A stretch of DNA of 64,000 nt from Streptomyces rimosus (GCF_008704655.1 NZ_CP023688.1:5191001-5255000); one strand, 5' to 3'; shown: positions 21,058-30,449, counted from the first letter of the stretch. Translations and numbers: made by a program. The notes: generated from the sequence alone by a model not told the origin.

Positions 21058-21894
21058 ATGGTGGAGATCAAGACCCCCGAGCAGATCGCGAAGATGCGCG
21101 AGGCGGGGCTGGTGGTCGCCGCCATCCACGCGGCCACCCGTGAGGTGGCGGTGCCCGGCGCCACCACCAAGGACCTGGACGACGCCGCGCGCAAGGTGCT
21201 GGCCGAGCACGGCGCCAAGTCGAACTTCCTCGGGTATGGCGGCTTCCCCGCGACGATCTGCACGTCGGTCAACGACGTCGTCGTCCACGGCATCCCCGAC
21301 ACCGAGACCGTCCTCGCGGACGGCGACATCATCTCCATCGACTGCGGCGCGATCATCGACGGCTGGCACGGCGACGCGGCCTATACCGCCTTCGTGGGCT
21401 CCGGTCACTCTCCGGAACTGGTCGAGCTGAGCCGGGTCACCGAGGAGTCCATGTGGGCCGGCATCGCGGCCGTCCGCAAGGGCAACCGCCTGGTCGACAT
21501 CTCCAAGGCCATCGAGGGCTACATCCGCCGGCAGCCGCGGCCGTCGAACGGCAAGTACGGCATCGTCGAGGACTACGGCGGCCACGGCATCGGCTCCGAG
21601 ATGCACATGGACCCGCACCTGCTGAACTACGTCGACCGCAAGCGCGGCCGCGGCCCGAAGCTGGTCCCGGGCTTCTGCATCGCCATCGAGCCCATGGTCA
21701 ACCTGGGCACGCCCAAGACCCACGTCCTGGAGGACGACTGGACGGTCAAGTCGAACGACGGCAGCTGGTCCTCGCACTGGGAGCACTCCGTCGCGCTGAC
21801 CGAGCAGGGCCCGCTGGTGCTGACCGCGCCGGACGGCGGCAAGGCGAAGCTGGCCGAGCTGGGCATCGAGGCCGCTCCGGACCCGCTGGGCTGA
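21058..21894 (+). CDS. map: Type I methionine aminopeptidase
   Basis: Removes the N-terminal Met from nascent proteins. It has 278 residues in the pita-bread fold. The metal ligands are visible in order: Asp in SIDCGAIIDGWHGDAA (two Asp), His in GGHGIGSEMH, Glu in AIEPMV and Glu in WEHSVALTEQG. The N-terminal EIKTPEQIAKMREAGLVV is typical. Follows adk, as usual. Confidence 0.98.
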   Translation: MVEIKTPEQIAKMREAGLVVAAIHAATREVAVPGATTKDLDDAARKVLAEHGAKSNFLGYGGFPATICTSVNDVVVHGIPDTETVLADGDIISIDCGAIIDGWHGDAAYTAFVGSGHSPELVELSRVTEESMWAGIAAVRKGNRLVDISKAIEGYIRRQPRPSNGKYGIVEDYGGHGIGSEMHMDPHLLNYVDRKRGRGPKLVPGFCIAIEPMVNLGTPKTHVLEDDWTVKSNDGSWSSHWEHSVALTEQGPLVLTAPDGGKAKLAELGIEAAPDPLG

Positions 21895-21970
21895 TTTCCG
21901 CCCGTACGGCGGGTGGCACGTGGCCGACCCCGAGGCGTAACGATCACAGAGCGTGGGCAATAATCGTGGA

Positions 21971-22000
21971 TTCGTCTTTTCGGGAACGCTGACGTAGACT
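21971..22000 (+). promoter_or_regulatory. Probable promoter of infA
   Basis: A good -10 hexamer TAGACT (21995-22000) is preceded by TTCGTC (21971-21976) at 18-base spacing. It lies about 90 bases before the infA start and is the clearest vegetative-type promoter in this part of the array. Confidence 0.5.
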
Positions 22001-22090
22001 GACGCGTCGGCTGTCGTGCATCCGTGTGCCTGTTTGCCGGGCATGCATCCGTACGAAGTCGATCAAGGTAGCCGATTCGAAGGGCGAAGC

Positions 22091-22312
22091 GTGGCCAAGA
22101 AGCAAGGTGCCATCGAAATCGAGGGCACCGTGATCGAGTCCCTCCCGAACGCGATGTTCAAGGTGGAGCTTCAGAACGGTCACAAGGTCCTCGCGCACAT
22201 CAGCGGCAAGATGCGGATGCACTACATCCGCATCCTCCCGGATGACCGGGTCGTCGTGGAGCTTTCTCCGTACGACCTGACGCGTGGCCGGATCGTCTAC
22301 CGCTACAAGTAG
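22091..22312 (+). CDS. infA: Translation initiation factor IF-1
   Basis: Occupies the ribosomal A site during initiation. GTG 22091 gives [20 protein letters not shown] and exactly 73 residues, the family length, with a single OB fold ending in GRIVYRYK. The open frame upstream of this GTG is not family-like. Precedes rpmJ by 59 bases. Confidence 0.98.
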   Translation: MAKKQGAIEIEGTVIESLPNAMFKVELQNGHKVLAHISGKMRMHYIRILPDDRVVVELSPYDLTRGRIVYRYK

Positions 22313-22371
22313 ATCTTGTCGACGCCCCCTCCCGTGGGGTGGCGGCACTGACCCGGAGAACCTCACATCCC

Positions 22372-22485
22372 ATGAAGGTCAAGCCGAGCGTCAAGAAGAT
22401 CTGCGACAAGTGCAAGGTGATCCGCCGCCACGGCCGGGTCATGGTGATCTGCGACAACCTGCGCCACAAGCAGCGCCAGGGCTGA
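22372..22485 (+). CDS. rpmJ: 50S ribosomal protein L36
   Basis: Smallest ribosomal protein, 37 residues ([20 protein letters not shown]...). It is the zinc-binding form with C11, C14, C27 and a His near residue 32. A GGAG site at about 22354 is rather far, but the ATG and length fit the family exactly. Located between infA and rpsM as usual. Confidence 0.97.
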   Translation: MKVKPSVKKICDKCKVIRRHGRVMVICDNLRHKQRQG

Positions 22486-22690
22486 CGCACGCCGACCTCT
22501 CTGCATTTCGCAGTTTCTTCGCGCGACGCAAACGCACAGCAATACGTACATACGCAGACACCCGACCCCTCGCGTCCATCGCGCGGGGACGACACCCCCG
22601 GCTCGGAGGCCGGGGACCCGGCTCGTACTGACGAAGAGTCTTACGGGAACGGTGCTGCGGAAGACCTCCGAATACCTCAGGAGCCAATAA

Positions 22691-23071
22691 ATGGCACGCC
22701 TCGCAGGCGTTGATCTCCCGCGCGACAAGCGCGTCGAGGTCGCCCTCACCTACGTCTTCGGCATCGGGCGCACCCTGTCGCAGCAGACCCTCGCCGCCAC
22801 CGGCGTGAACCCGGACACCCGCGTTCGCGACCTGGCCGAGGAGGACCTGGTCAAGATCCGCGAGTACGTGGACAACAACCTCAAGACCGAGGGTGACCTC
22901 CGTCGCGAGATCCAGGCCGACATCCGCCGCAAGGTCGAGATCGGCTGCTACCAGGGTCTGCGTCACCGCCGCGGCCTGCCGGTGCACGGTCAGCGCACCA
23001 GCACGAACGCCCGTACCCGCAAGGGTCCGCGTCGCGCGATCGCCGGCAAGAAGAAGCCGGGCAAGAAGTAG
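22691..23071 (+). CDS. rpsM: 30S ribosomal protein S13
   Basis: Head protein that bridges to the 50S subunit and touches P-site tRNA. It has 126 residues, starts [20 protein letters not shown], and has the basic tail [19 protein letters not shown]. Preceded by a 205-base spacer and the ribosome site AGGAG at about 22679-22683. Confidence 0.99.
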   Translation: MARLAGVDLPRDKRVEVALTYVFGIGRTLSQQTLAATGVNPDTRVRDLAEEDLVKIREYVDNNLKTEGDLRREIQADIRRKVEIGCYQGLRHRRGLPVHGQRTSTNARTRKGPRRAIAGKKKPGKK

Positions 23072-23135
23072 TCCTCAGCGGACGCTCATCAGCGGTCTTC
23101 GCTGTAGGACCGACCACCTCCACCGGGAGTAATAC

Positions 23136-23540
23136 ATGCCTCCGAAGGGCCGTACGGCCGGCGCCAAGAAGGTGCGCCGCAAGGAGAAGAAGAACGTCGC
23201 CCACGGGCACGCTCACATCAAGAGCACGTTCAACAACACCATCGTTTCGATCACCGACCCCACGGGCAACGTGATCTCCTGGGCCTCGGCGGGCCACGTG
23301 GGCTTCAAGGGCTCGCGCAAGTCCACGCCGTTCGCCGCGCAGATGGCTGCCGAGTCGGCCGCCCGCCGCGCGCAGGAGCACGGCATGCGCAAGGTCGACG
23401 TCTTCGTCAAGGGTCCCGGCTCCGGCCGTGAGACCGCGATCCGCTCCCTCCAGGCCACCGGCCTTGAGGTCGGCTCGATCCAGGACGTCACCCCCACGCC
23501 GCACAACGGCTGCCGTCCCCCCAAGCGTCGCCGCGTCTGA
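23136..23540 (+). CDS. rpsK: 30S ribosomal protein S11
   Basis: Platform protein near the Shine-Dalgarno helix. It has 134 residues with the conserved [19 protein letters not shown] and the basic end [16 protein letters not shown]. rpsD does not follow it here, unlike in E. coli; rpoA is next after about 200 bases. Confidence 0.99.
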   Translation: MPPKGRTAGAKKVRRKEKKNVAHGHAHIKSTFNNTIVSITDPTGNVISWASAGHVGFKGSRKSTPFAAQMAAESAARRAQEHGMRKVDVFVKGPGSGRETAIRSLQATGLEVGSIQDVTPTPHNGCRPPKRRRV

Positions 23541-23610
23541 CGCATGGCGGTCCGTACGGGCCGCCGCCTGTCGGTCCGCGCTCCGGCGCGGGCCGTCACC
23601 GGGCACTTTT

Positions 23611-23654
23611 CGGGCGGTACGCCGCGACTCCTGGGAGTCGTGCCGTGCCGCCCG
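23611..23654 (+). promoter_or_regulatory. Long hairpin between rpsK and rpoA
   Basis: Outer arms CGGGCGG (23611-23617) and CCGCCCG (23648-23654) and inner arms CGACTC (23625-23630) and GAGTCG (23635-23640) form one nearly continuous stem with a few mismatches. It may be a terminator or attenuator that sets rpoA expression apart from the S13-S11 pair. Confidence 0.55.
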
Positions 23655-23737
23655 TACCCTTGTAGAAACCGCCGGGCCACCGTCCGGCGCAGCTGGCATC
23701 AAATAGCGGGTGCCAAGACTGGAAGGCGAAACACCTC

Positions 23738-24760
23738 ATGCTGATCGCTCAGCGTCCCTCGCTGACCGAAGAGGTCGTCGACGAATACCGCTCCCGGTTC
23801 GTGATCGAGCCGCTGGAGCCGGGCTTCGGCTACACCCTCGGCAACTCCCTGCGTCGTACGCTCCTCTCCTCGATCCCGGGTGCGGCGGTCACGTCCATCC
23901 GCATCGACGGTGTCCTGCACGAGTTCACCACCGTGCCGGGCGTCAAGGAGGACGTCACCGACCTCATCCTGAACATCAAGCAGCTGGTCGTCTCCTCCGA
24001 GCACGACGAGCCGGTCGTGATGTACCTGCGCAAGCAGGGCCCCGGCCTGGTCACCGCCGCGGACATCGCCCCGCCGGCCGGTGTCGAGGTGCACAACCCC
24101 GACCTGGTCCTCGCCACCCTCAACGGCAAGGGCAAGCTGGAGATGGAGCTGACCGTCGAGCGCGGTCGCGGCTACGTCTCCGCCGTGCAGAACAAGCAGG
24201 TCGGCCAGGAGATCGGCCGCATCCCGGTCGACTCCATCTACTCGCCGGTCCTCAAGGTCACCTACAAGGTCGAGGCGACCCGAGTCGAGCAGCGCACCGA
24301 CTTCGACAAGCTGATCGTCGACGTCGAGACCAAGCAGGCCATGCGTCCCCGTGACGCGATGGCGTCCGCCGGCAAGACCCTGGTGGAGCTGTTCGGCCTC
24401 GCGCGCGAGCTCAACATCGACGCCGAGGGCATCGACATGGGCCCGTCCCCCACGGACGCCGCCCTGGCCGCCGACCTGGCGCTGCCGATCGAGGAGCTGG
24501 AGCTCACCGTTCGGTCGTACAACTGCCTCAAGCGCGAGGGCATCCACTCGGTGGGCGAGCTCGTCGCCCGCTCCGAGGCGGACCTGCTCGACATCCGCAA
24601 CTTCGGTGCGAAGTCGATCGACGAGGTCAAGGCGAAGCTGGCCGGTATGGGCCTGGCGCTGAAGGACTCGCCTCCCGGGTTCGACCCGACCGCCGCGGCG
24701 GACGCCTTTGGCGCCGACGATGACGCGGATGCGGGCTTCGTGGAGACCGAGCAGTACTGA
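23738..24760 (+). CDS. rpoA: RNA polymerase alpha subunit
   Basis: Dimerises to start core polymerase assembly and contacts activators and UP elements. It has 340 residues. The N-terminal domain (to about 230) includes [20 protein letters not shown]. The C-terminal domain (from about 250) includes [20 protein letters not shown] and [19 protein letters not shown]. The acidic tail is typical. ATG 23738 follows AAGGCG. The next gene, rplQ, is separated by 234 bases containing a Streptomyces repeat. Confidence 0.99.
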   Translation: MLIAQRPSLTEEVVDEYRSRFVIEPLEPGFGYTLGNSLRRTLLSSIPGAAVTSIRIDGVLHEFTTVPGVKEDVTDLILNIKQLVVSSEHDEPVVMYLRKQGPGLVTAADIAPPAGVEVHNPDLVLATLNGKGKLEMELTVERGRGYVSAVQNKQVGQEIGRIPVDSIYSPVLKVTYKVEATRVEQRTDFDKLIVDVETKQAMRPRDAMASAGKTLVELFGLARELNIDAEGIDMGPSPTDAALAADLALPIEELELTVRSYNCLKREGIHSVGELVARSEADLLDIRNFGAKSIDEVKAKLAGMGLALKDSPPGFDPTAAADAFGADDDADAGFVETEQY

Positions 24761-24821
24761 GCCGCCGTACGGCGGGTTGGCCGGTCTCGGCTGGCCCGCC
24801 GTGTCGAGTGCGGCTTGTATC

Positions 24822-24860
24822 GGCCTTGAGGCCTCGTCCTCAAACGCCGGACGGGCTGGA
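24822..24860. repeat. Streptomyces interspersed repeat between rpoA and rplQ
   Basis: The stretch around TCAAACGCCGGACGGGCTGG, with the preceding GAGGCCTCGTCC, matches from memory a short non-coding sequence that recurs in intergenic regions of many Streptomyces genomes. Only one copy was noticed in this window. Function unknown; it could affect mRNA processing. Confidence 0.6.
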
Positions 24861-24994
24861 TAGGGATGAGCTGCGCTCAGCCACGACAGCCCAGCGGGCC
24901 CCCGGCCCGCGTGCAATCTTCCGCGGGGCACCCGCCCCCCGGGAACTGACACCGGTACCTGATACGGCCGGTGCAGCAATGAAGGAGAAATACC

Positions 24995-25489
24995 ATGCCG
25001 AAGCCCGCCAAGGGTGCCCGTCTGGGCGGCAGCGCTGCGCACGAGCGTCTTATGCTGCGCAACCTGGCCACCAGCCTGTTCGAGCACGGCCGCATCACGA
25101 CGACCGAGGCCAAGGCCCGTCGTCTGCGTCCGTACGCCGAGCGTCTGGTGACCAAGGCGAAGAAGGGTGACCTTCACAACCGCCGTCAGGTCATGCAGCT
25201 GATCTCGGACAAGAGCGTCGTGCACACGCTCTTCACGGAGATCGCGCCGCGCTTCGCGGAGCGTCCGGGTGGTTACACCCGTATCACCAAGATCGGCAAC
25301 CGTCGTGGCGACAACGCCCCGATGGCGGTCATCGAGCTGGTCGAGGGCGAGATCGCCAAGAAGGCCACCGTTGCCGAGGCCGAGGCCGCGACCAAGCGCG
25401 CGGTGAAGGAGTCCGACGAGGCCGCCAAGGCCGAGGACACCAAGGGCGAGGCCGCCGAGGCCCCGGCCGAGGAGTCCAAGGACGCCTGA
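24995..25489 (+). CDS. rplQ: 50S ribosomal protein L17
   Basis: Large-subunit protein near the tunnel exit. It has 164 residues: the family core ([19 protein letters not shown], residues 6-120) plus an Ala/Glu/Lys tail of about 45 residues, which is typical of actinobacteria. It ends the alpha-operon segment and is followed by a strong terminator. Confidence 0.99.
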   Translation: MPKPAKGARLGGSAAHERLMLRNLATSLFEHGRITTTEAKARRLRPYAERLVTKAKKGDLHNRRQVMQLISDKSVVHTLFTEIAPRFAERPGGYTRITKIGNRRGDNAPMAVIELVEGEIAKKATVAEAEAATKRAVKESDEAAKAEDTKGEAAEAPAEESKDA

Positions 25490-25508
25490 GCCTGACACAG
25501 GCCACCGG

Positions 25509-25541
25509 ACGGGCCCGCTCCCCTCAGGGGAGCGGGCCCGT
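25509..25541 (+). terminator. Terminator after rplQ
   Basis: The arms ACGGGCCCGCTCCCC (25509-25523) and GGGGAGCGGGCCCGT (25527-25541) pair perfectly over 15 bases with a three-base loop, 19 bases after the stop codon. The short run TTCC follows. Confidence 0.85.
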
Positions 25542-25562
25542 TCCGCTTGAGAGGATGCATGC

Positions 25563-26414
25563 GTGAGCGATGAAGTGGAGCCCGGGTTCGTACGGGTGCG
25601 GCTGGACCTTTCGTACGACGGGAAGGACTTCTCCGGCTGGGCGAAGCAGCGGGCGCGGCGCACGGTCCAGGAGGAGCTGGAGACCGCGCTGCGGACGGTG
25701 ACGCGGTCGGCGCAGACGTACGAGCTGACGGTGGCGGGGCGGACGGACGCCGGGGTGCACGCGCGGGGGCAGGTGGCGCATGTGGACCTGCCGGCGGAGC
25801 TGTGGGCCGAGCACGCGGACAAGCTGCTGCGGCGGCTGGCCGGGCGGCTGCCGAAGGACGTACGGGTGTGGCGCGCCGCCGACGCGCCGTACGGGTTCAA
25901 CGCGCGGTTCTCGGCGATCTGGCGGCGGTACGCCTATCGGGTGACGGACCACCCGGGCGGTGTCGATCCGCTGCTGCGCGGCCACGTGCTGTGGCACGAC
26001 TGGGACCTGGACGTCGAGGCGATGAACGCGGCGTCGCAGGCGCTGCTGGGGGAGCACGACTTCGCGGCGTACTGCAAGCGGCGCGAGGGGGCGACGACGA
26101 TCCGTACGCTCCAGGAGCTGAGCTGGGTGCGGGACGCGGACGGGATCATCACGGCGACCGTGAAGGCGGACGCCTTCTGCCACAATATGGTGCGCTCGCT
26201 GGTGGGCGCGCTGCTGTTCGTGGGGGACGGGCACCGGCCGGTGGAGTGGCCGGGGAAGGTGCTGGCGGCCGGGGTACGGGACTCGGCGGTGCACGTCGTA
26301 CGGCCGCACGGGCTGACCCTGGAAGAGGTCGGCTATCCGGCGGACGACCTGCTCATGGCCCGTAACAAGGAGGCCCGCAACAAGCGGAGCCTGCCCGGGG
26401 GCGGCTGCTGCTGA
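25563..26414 (+). CDS. truA: tRNA pseudouridine(38-40) synthase
   Basis: Isomerises uridines 38-40 in the tRNA anticodon arm. It has 283 residues from GTG 25563. The catalytic Asp62 lies in [13 protein letters not shown], and the family segments [23 protein letters not shown] and [11 protein letters not shown] follow. It has its own unit after the rplQ terminator, as commonly seen next to rplQ. Converges with the minus-strand gene at 26436. Confidence 0.97.
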   Translation: MSDEVEPGFVRVRLDLSYDGKDFSGWAKQRARRTVQEELETALRTVTRSAQTYELTVAGRTDAGVHARGQVAHVDLPAELWAEHADKLLRRLAGRLPKDVRVWRAADAPYGFNARFSAIWRRYAYRVTDHPGGVDPLLRGHVLWHDWDLDVEAMNAASQALLGEHDFAAYCKRREGATTIRTLQELSWVRDADGIITATVKADAFCHNMVRSLVGALLFVGDGHRPVEWPGKVLAAGVRDSAVHVVRPHGLTLEEVGYPADDLLMARNKEARNKRSLPGGGCC

Positions 26415-26435
26415 GCCGCCCCGGCGCGGGCCTCG

Positions 26436-27263
26436 TCAGGACTGGGCGCGGGCGGCCTTGGCCGCCTGGTCCGTGCCGCGCTGCCAGATGCGGTTGTACG
26501 CGTACCGGCCGCCGTCCCGGCCTATCTGCAGGGCCTTCGTGGACGCCTTGGTGACGGCCGAGCCGTCGAGGTTGCCGGCGATGGTGAAGTAGGCGTAGCG
26601 GCCGGTGGCGTTGGTGTACATCGTGCAGGCCGTGCCCTCGCAGAAGGCGCCGACGCCGCCGCCGGCCAGCGGTGCGAGGCTGGGCTTGTTGGCGTCCTTG
26701 ACCTTGAAGGCGGCGTCCTTGGAGTCGAAGACCGCGACACCGACGGTGACCGCGACACCGTCCTTGGAGTACGTGGCGCGCAGCAGCTTCTTGCAGCCGT
26801 TGTGCTTGAGCACCGAGCCGAGCGCGCCGTGCGTGCCGGCCGTGCAGTCGTCGGTGGCGGCGGTGGTCATCCGGGGGTAGGACCGCTTGTCGATCACCAT
26901 GCTCTTCTCGGGGAAGAGCGTGTCGGGGGTGAGGGCCGCGGTGTCCTTCTTGGGGTCGGTGATGTAGTCCCGCGGGTTCGGCGGCGGCGGGACGGAGACC
27001 TCGGAGAAGGACGGCTTGGGGGCGTCGGGCTCGTCCGGCAGCTGCTGGGCGTGCGGCAGGTTGTTGCCGTTGTCCTTGTTGCTGGTGATCACGGCGGTGG
27101 CGACGATGCCCGCCACGGCGACGGTCGCCAGTGCGCCGCCGCCGATGAACAGCCAGCGGCGGCGCTTGTCGCGTGACTCGCTCTCGTCGGCGAGCGCCTC
27201 CCAGTCAGGAGTCGAGGAGTCCGGTCCCCCGGGGCCGAACGGCCCACCATGCCCAAAGCTCAT
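26436..27263 (-). CDS. Membrane-anchored extracytoplasmic protein, function unknown
   Basis: Protein of 275 residues. A short Gly/Pro-rich cytoplasmic N-terminus is followed by DKRRRW and one membrane segment (about residues 35-58, WLFIGGGALATVAVAGIVA). The outside domain has four cysteines (DDCTAG, NGCKK, AFCEGTACTM) that could form two disulphides. ATG 27263 (MSFGHGG) was chosen because a -10-like TAGGAT lies seven bases before it, pointing to a leaderless transcript. It shares a 56-base divergent promoter region with the ABC-F gene. Probably a cell-envelope protein; I do not recognise the family. Confidence 0.82.
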   Translation of the reverse strand: MSFGHGGPFGPGGPDSSTPDWEALADESESRDKRRRWLFIGGGALATVAVAGIVATAVITSNKDNGNNLPHAQQLPDEPDAPKPSFSEVSVPPPPNPRDYITDPKKDTAALTPDTLFPEKSMVIDKRSYPRMTTAATDDCTAGTHGALGSVLKHNGCKKLLRATYSKDGVAVTVGVAVFDSKDAAFKVKDANKPSLAPLAGGGVGAFCEGTACTMYTNATGRYAYFTIAGNLDGSAVTKASTKALQIGRDGGRYAYNRIWQRGTDQAAKAARAQS

Positions 27264-27270
27264 GCCGCGC

Positions 27271-27276
27271 ATCCTA
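27271..27276 (-). promoter_or_regulatory. -10 box, leaderless start of the 26436-27263 gene
   Basis: TAGGAT on the minus strand ends seven bases before the ATG, and no ribosome site is present. The transcript should begin at or next to the start codon. Confidence 0.5.
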
Positions 27277-27282
27277 AACCGG

Positions 27283-27312
27283 TTGGTGGAACGTCCGCCG
27301 GGCAGCGACAAT
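27283..27312 (+). promoter_or_regulatory. Promoter of the ABC-F gene, leaderless
   Basis: TTGGTG (27283-27288) and GACAAT (27307-27312) have 18-base spacing, and the ATG follows seven bases after the -10 box. There is no Shine-Dalgarno sequence, so a leaderless mRNA is likely. Confidence 0.55.
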
Positions 27313-27319
27313 CCGGCTC

Positions 27320-28939
27320 ATGGGACACGTGGAGGCCGGGCATCTGGAGTACTACCTGCCGGACGGGCGGGTCCTGCTGGGGGACGTCTCGTTCCGGGTC
27401 GGTGAGGGGGCCTCGGTGGCGCTGGTCGGCGCCAACGGGGCGGGCAAGACGACGCTGCTGCGGCTGATCTCGGGGGAGCTCCAGCCGCACGGGGGCGCGG
27501 TGACCGTGAGTGGCGGGCTGGGCGTGATGCCGCAGTTCGTGGGGTCCGTCAGGGATGAGCGGACCGTGCGGGACCTGCTGGTGTCGGTGGCGTCGCCGCG
27601 GATCAGGGAAGCGGCGGCGGCCGTGGATGCCGCCGAGCACGCGGTGATGACGGTTGACGACGAGGCCGCGCAGATGCGGTACGCGCAGGCGCTCAGCGAC
27701 TGGGCCGAGGCGCGCGGGTACGAGGCCGAGACGCTCTGGGACATGTGCACCATGGCCGCGCTGGGCCTCCCGTACGAGAAGGCGCAGTGGCGGCAGGTGC
27801 GCACGCTCAGCGGCGGCGAGCAGAAGCGTCTGGTGCTGGAGTCGCTGCTGCGCGGCACCGACGAGGTGCTGCTGCTGGACGAGCCGGACAACTACCTGGA
27901 CGTTCCGGGCAAGCGCTGGCTGGAGGAACGGCTGCGCGAGACGAAGAAGACCGTGCTCTTCGTCAGCCATGACAGGGAGCTGCTGGCGCGCGCCGCGGAG
28001 AAGATCGTCAGTGTTGAGCCGGGGCCTGCCGGCTCGGACGTATGGGTGCACGGCGGTGGCTTCGGTACGTACCACGAGGCGCGCAAGGAGCGTTTCGCGC
28101 GCTTCGAGGAGCTGCGGCGGCGGTGGGACGAGAAGCACGAGCAGCTGAAGAAGCTGGTGCGCGGCCTGCGGCAGGCGGCGGAGAACAGCCATGAGCTGGC
28201 TTCCCGCTACCACGCCGCCCAGACCCGGCTGCGCAAGTTCGAGGAGGCCGGGCCGCCGCCGGAGCCGCCGCGCGAGCAGGACATCACCATGCGGCTGCGC
28301 GGCGGCCGTACCGGCGTACGGGCCGTGACCTGCGAGAACCTTGAGCTGACCGGGCTGATGAAGCCGTTCGACCTGGAGGTCTTCTACGGGGAGCGGGTCG
28401 CGGTGCTGGGCTCGAACGGCTCCGGGAAGTCGCACTTCCTGCGGCTGCTCGCCGGGGACGACGTCGCGCACACGGGGATGTGGAAGCTGGGCGCGCGCGT
28501 CGTGCCCGGTCACTTCGCGCAGACGCACGCTCATCCGGAGCTGGAGGGCCGCACCCTTCTGGACATTCTCTGGAAGGAACACGCCAAGGACCGGGGCAAG
28601 GCGATGAGCGCGCTGCGCCGGTACGAGCTGGAGCGGCAGGCCGAGCAGCGCTTCGACCGCCTGTCGGGCGGCCAGCAGGCGCGCTTCCAGATCCTGCTGC
28701 TGGAGCTGGCGGGAACGACCGCCCTGCTGCTGGACGAGCCGACCGACAACCTCGACCTGGAGAGCGCCGAGGCCCTCCAGGAGGGGCTGGAGGCGTACGA
28801 GGGCACGGTGCTGGCGGTGACGCACGACCGCTGGTTCGCGCGGTCCTTCGACCGGTACCTGGTCTTCGGCTCGGACGGGCGGGTGCGGGAGACGTCGGAG
28901 CCGGTGTGGGACGAGCGGAGGGTGCAGCGCAAGCGCTGA
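27320..28939 (+). CDS. ABC-F family ATPase (ribosome-associated)
   Basis: Soluble protein of 539 residues with two ABC domains and no membrane segments. First domain: Walker A GANGAGKTT at 37-45, signature LSGGEQKR, Walker B LLLDEPDN. A charged helical linker of about 70 residues around 255-320 (EELRRRWDEKHEQLKKLVRGL) is the P-site-tRNA-interaction motif region of ABC-F proteins. Second domain: Walker A GSNGSGKS near 365, LSGGQQAR, LLLDEPTDNLDL. Family members either regulate translation or protect ribosomes from antibiotics. Which applies cannot be read from the sequence; position next to core translation genes fits either. Confidence 0.93.
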   Translation: MGHVEAGHLEYYLPDGRVLLGDVSFRVGEGASVALVGANGAGKTTLLRLISGELQPHGGAVTVSGGLGVMPQFVGSVRDERTVRDLLVSVASPRIREAAAAVDAAEHAVMTVDDEAAQMRYAQALSDWAEARGYEAETLWDMCTMAALGLPYEKAQWRQVRTLSGGEQKRLVLESLLRGTDEVLLLDEPDNYLDVPGKRWLEERLRETKKTVLFVSHDRELLARAAEKIVSVEPGPAGSDVWVHGGGFGTYHEARKERFARFEELRRRWDEKHEQLKKLVRGLRQAAENSHELASRYHAAQTRLRKFEEAGPPPEPPREQDITMRLRGGRTGVRAVTCENLELTGLMKPFDLEVFYGERVAVLGSNGSGKSHFLRLLAGDDVAHTGMWKLGARVVPGHFAQTHAHPELEGRTLLDILWKEHAKDRGKAMSALRRYELERQAEQRFDRLSGGQQARFQILLLELAGTTALLLDEPTDNLDLESAEALQEGLEAYEGTVLAVTHDRWFARSFDRYLVFGSDGRVRETSEPVWDERRVQRKR

Positions 28940-28984
28940 CGCTCCGCTGGAGTCCGTCCGGTGGTGGGCCCGTACCAGCGGCTC

Positions 28985-28990
28985 TTAGAT
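28985..28990 (+). promoter_or_regulatory. -10 box, leaderless start of the GT87-like gene
   Basis: TTAGAT ends six bases before ATG 28997 with no ribosome site in between. Confidence 0.4.
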
Positions 28991-28996
28991 GGACGC

Positions 28997-30244
28997 ATGA
29001 GCGTGGAGGAAACGGGCACAGCGGGCGCGAGGGAGGCGGGGGAGCGCCCGGACTCCCCGGCCGTCGGGTGGCTGCTCGGGCGCGCCCCCTGGGCGCTGTG
29101 GGCGGTGGCCGCCGTGCTGATGGGGGCGGTGATCTTCAACATCCACCGGCACAGCCCCACCGTCGGCATGGACAACGACTTCGTGGTCAAGGCGGCGCGG
29201 GCGCTGCTGGACGGCGGCGCCCCGTACGCCGACAAGCGGTTCCTTTACCTGCCGAGCGCGGTGCTCGCCGCGGTGCCCGAGGCGCTGCTGTCCGCCGGGA
29301 AGCTGCGGCTGCTGGTGCCGGTGGCGGGTGTGGGGGCGGTGGTGCTGGGCTGGCTGCTCGCGCTGCGGATCTTCCGGGTCCCCGTACGGAGCAGGCTGGC
29401 GGCGCTCGGGGTGGCGGCCCTGGCGTTCTTCGAGCCGTTCCGCAACGTGGTGAACATCGGCAACTGGACGCTGGCCTCGGTGGTCGCGCTGCCGCTGATG
29501 CTGCTGCTGGCGCTGCGGTCCCGGTGGGTGGCCGCGGGCGCGGTCCTCGGGCTCGCGCTGGCCCTCAAGCCGCTGCTGGCACCGCTGCTCCTGCTGCTGG
29601 TCCTGGCGCGGCGGTGGCGGGCCCTCGCGGTGGCGGTGGCGGTGCCCGTCGTGGCGTCCGTGCTGGCGGCGCTGGTGATGCCGCACCCGGGCATGTTCTT
29701 CACTCGTACGCTGCCGTTCCTGCTGCACGGCCAGGACGGCTTCGCGCGGCCCTTCGACGCCTCGCTCGGCATGATCCTGACCCGGCTGGGCGTGCCGGAG
29801 ACCGCGGCGTACGGGGTCGCCGCGGTGGCGGCGGTGGCCGGGACCGGGTGCGCCTGGGCGCGGTGGCGGCGCGGTGACCAGGGCCCGTCGCGGCTGGTCG
29901 AGACCGCCGCGATGCTGATGCTCGCGGCCTTCCTGGTGTCCCGGCCGTCCTTCGACCACTATCTGCTGGTGGTGCTGCCGCCGCTGGTGGCGTCCGTGGC
30001 CCTGCCGGGCTCGGCGGCCCGTACGGTCTGGTTCTGGATCGCCCTCGTACCGCAGGTCAGCGGGCTGGTCTGGCCGCATCTGGAAGCGCTGCACCGGCGG
30101 GCCTTCCGGGACGCGGTGATGCTGTGGACCGTCGCGGCCGTGATGGCATGGACATGCGTCCGGCCGCGCGTGCTGCGGGCGGTGGCTACCATGCCTATGG
30201 GGCCCGAGAGCACCGATCGCACGCCGGTTCGGGACGTGTTTTGA
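28997..30244 (+). CDS. Polytopic membrane glycosyltransferase-like protein (GT87/DUF2029 type)
   Basis: Protein of 415 residues with about ten hydrophobic segments. Its layout fits polyprenyl-phosphate-mannose-dependent mannosyltransferases of family GT87: a first membrane helix, then an outside loop with acidic residues (VGMDNDFVVKAARALLDGG), and a conserved NWTLASVVALPLMLLLAL stretch. In actinobacteria such enzymes add mannose to lipoglycans from the outside of the membrane. ATG 28997 was chosen over an upstream in-frame ATG because a -10-like box sits six bases before it. The substrate is not known. Confidence 0.8.
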   Translation: MSVEETGTAGAREAGERPDSPAVGWLLGRAPWALWAVAAVLMGAVIFNIHRHSPTVGMDNDFVVKAARALLDGGAPYADKRFLYLPSAVLAAVPEALLSAGKLRLLVPVAGVGAVVLGWLLALRIFRVPVRSRLAALGVAALAFFEPFRNVVNIGNWTLASVVALPLMLLLALRSRWVAAGAVLGLALALKPLLAPLLLLLVLARRWRALAVAVAVPVVASVLAALVMPHPGMFFTRTLPFLLHGQDGFARPFDASLGMILTRLGVPETAAYGVAAVAAVAGTGCAWARWRRGDQGPSRLVETAAMLMLAAFLVSRPSFDHYLLVVLPPLVASVALPGSAARTVWFWIALVPQVSGLVWPHLEALHRRAFRDAVMLWTVAAVMAWTCVRPRVLRAVATMPMGPESTDRTPVRDVF

Positions 30245-30449
30245 CCCGGCCGGGGGCGGCCCGGTATTCTGCCAGTTCGTTATGCGTATTGGCTTGCTCT
30301 ATCTCACGTGAGGGGCCCTTACGCCGGTCCACCGGGCCGATGACCAGCGGCAGGAACCCGGGTTGCGTCACCCGTGGGGCCGCCAGTGCTGGCGATCGAT
30401 CGTGGTGACCAGTACAGGACCCTATTCACTGAAGAAGCGAAGGCTAACC
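30245..30449 (+). promoter_or_regulatory. Promoter and leader region of rplM
   Basis: About 200 bases before rplM, with an AT-richer centre at 30271-30310 where the promoter probably lies, and GC-rich inverted stretches (30316-30350) downstream. No clear hexamer pair could be fixed. Confidence 0.35.
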
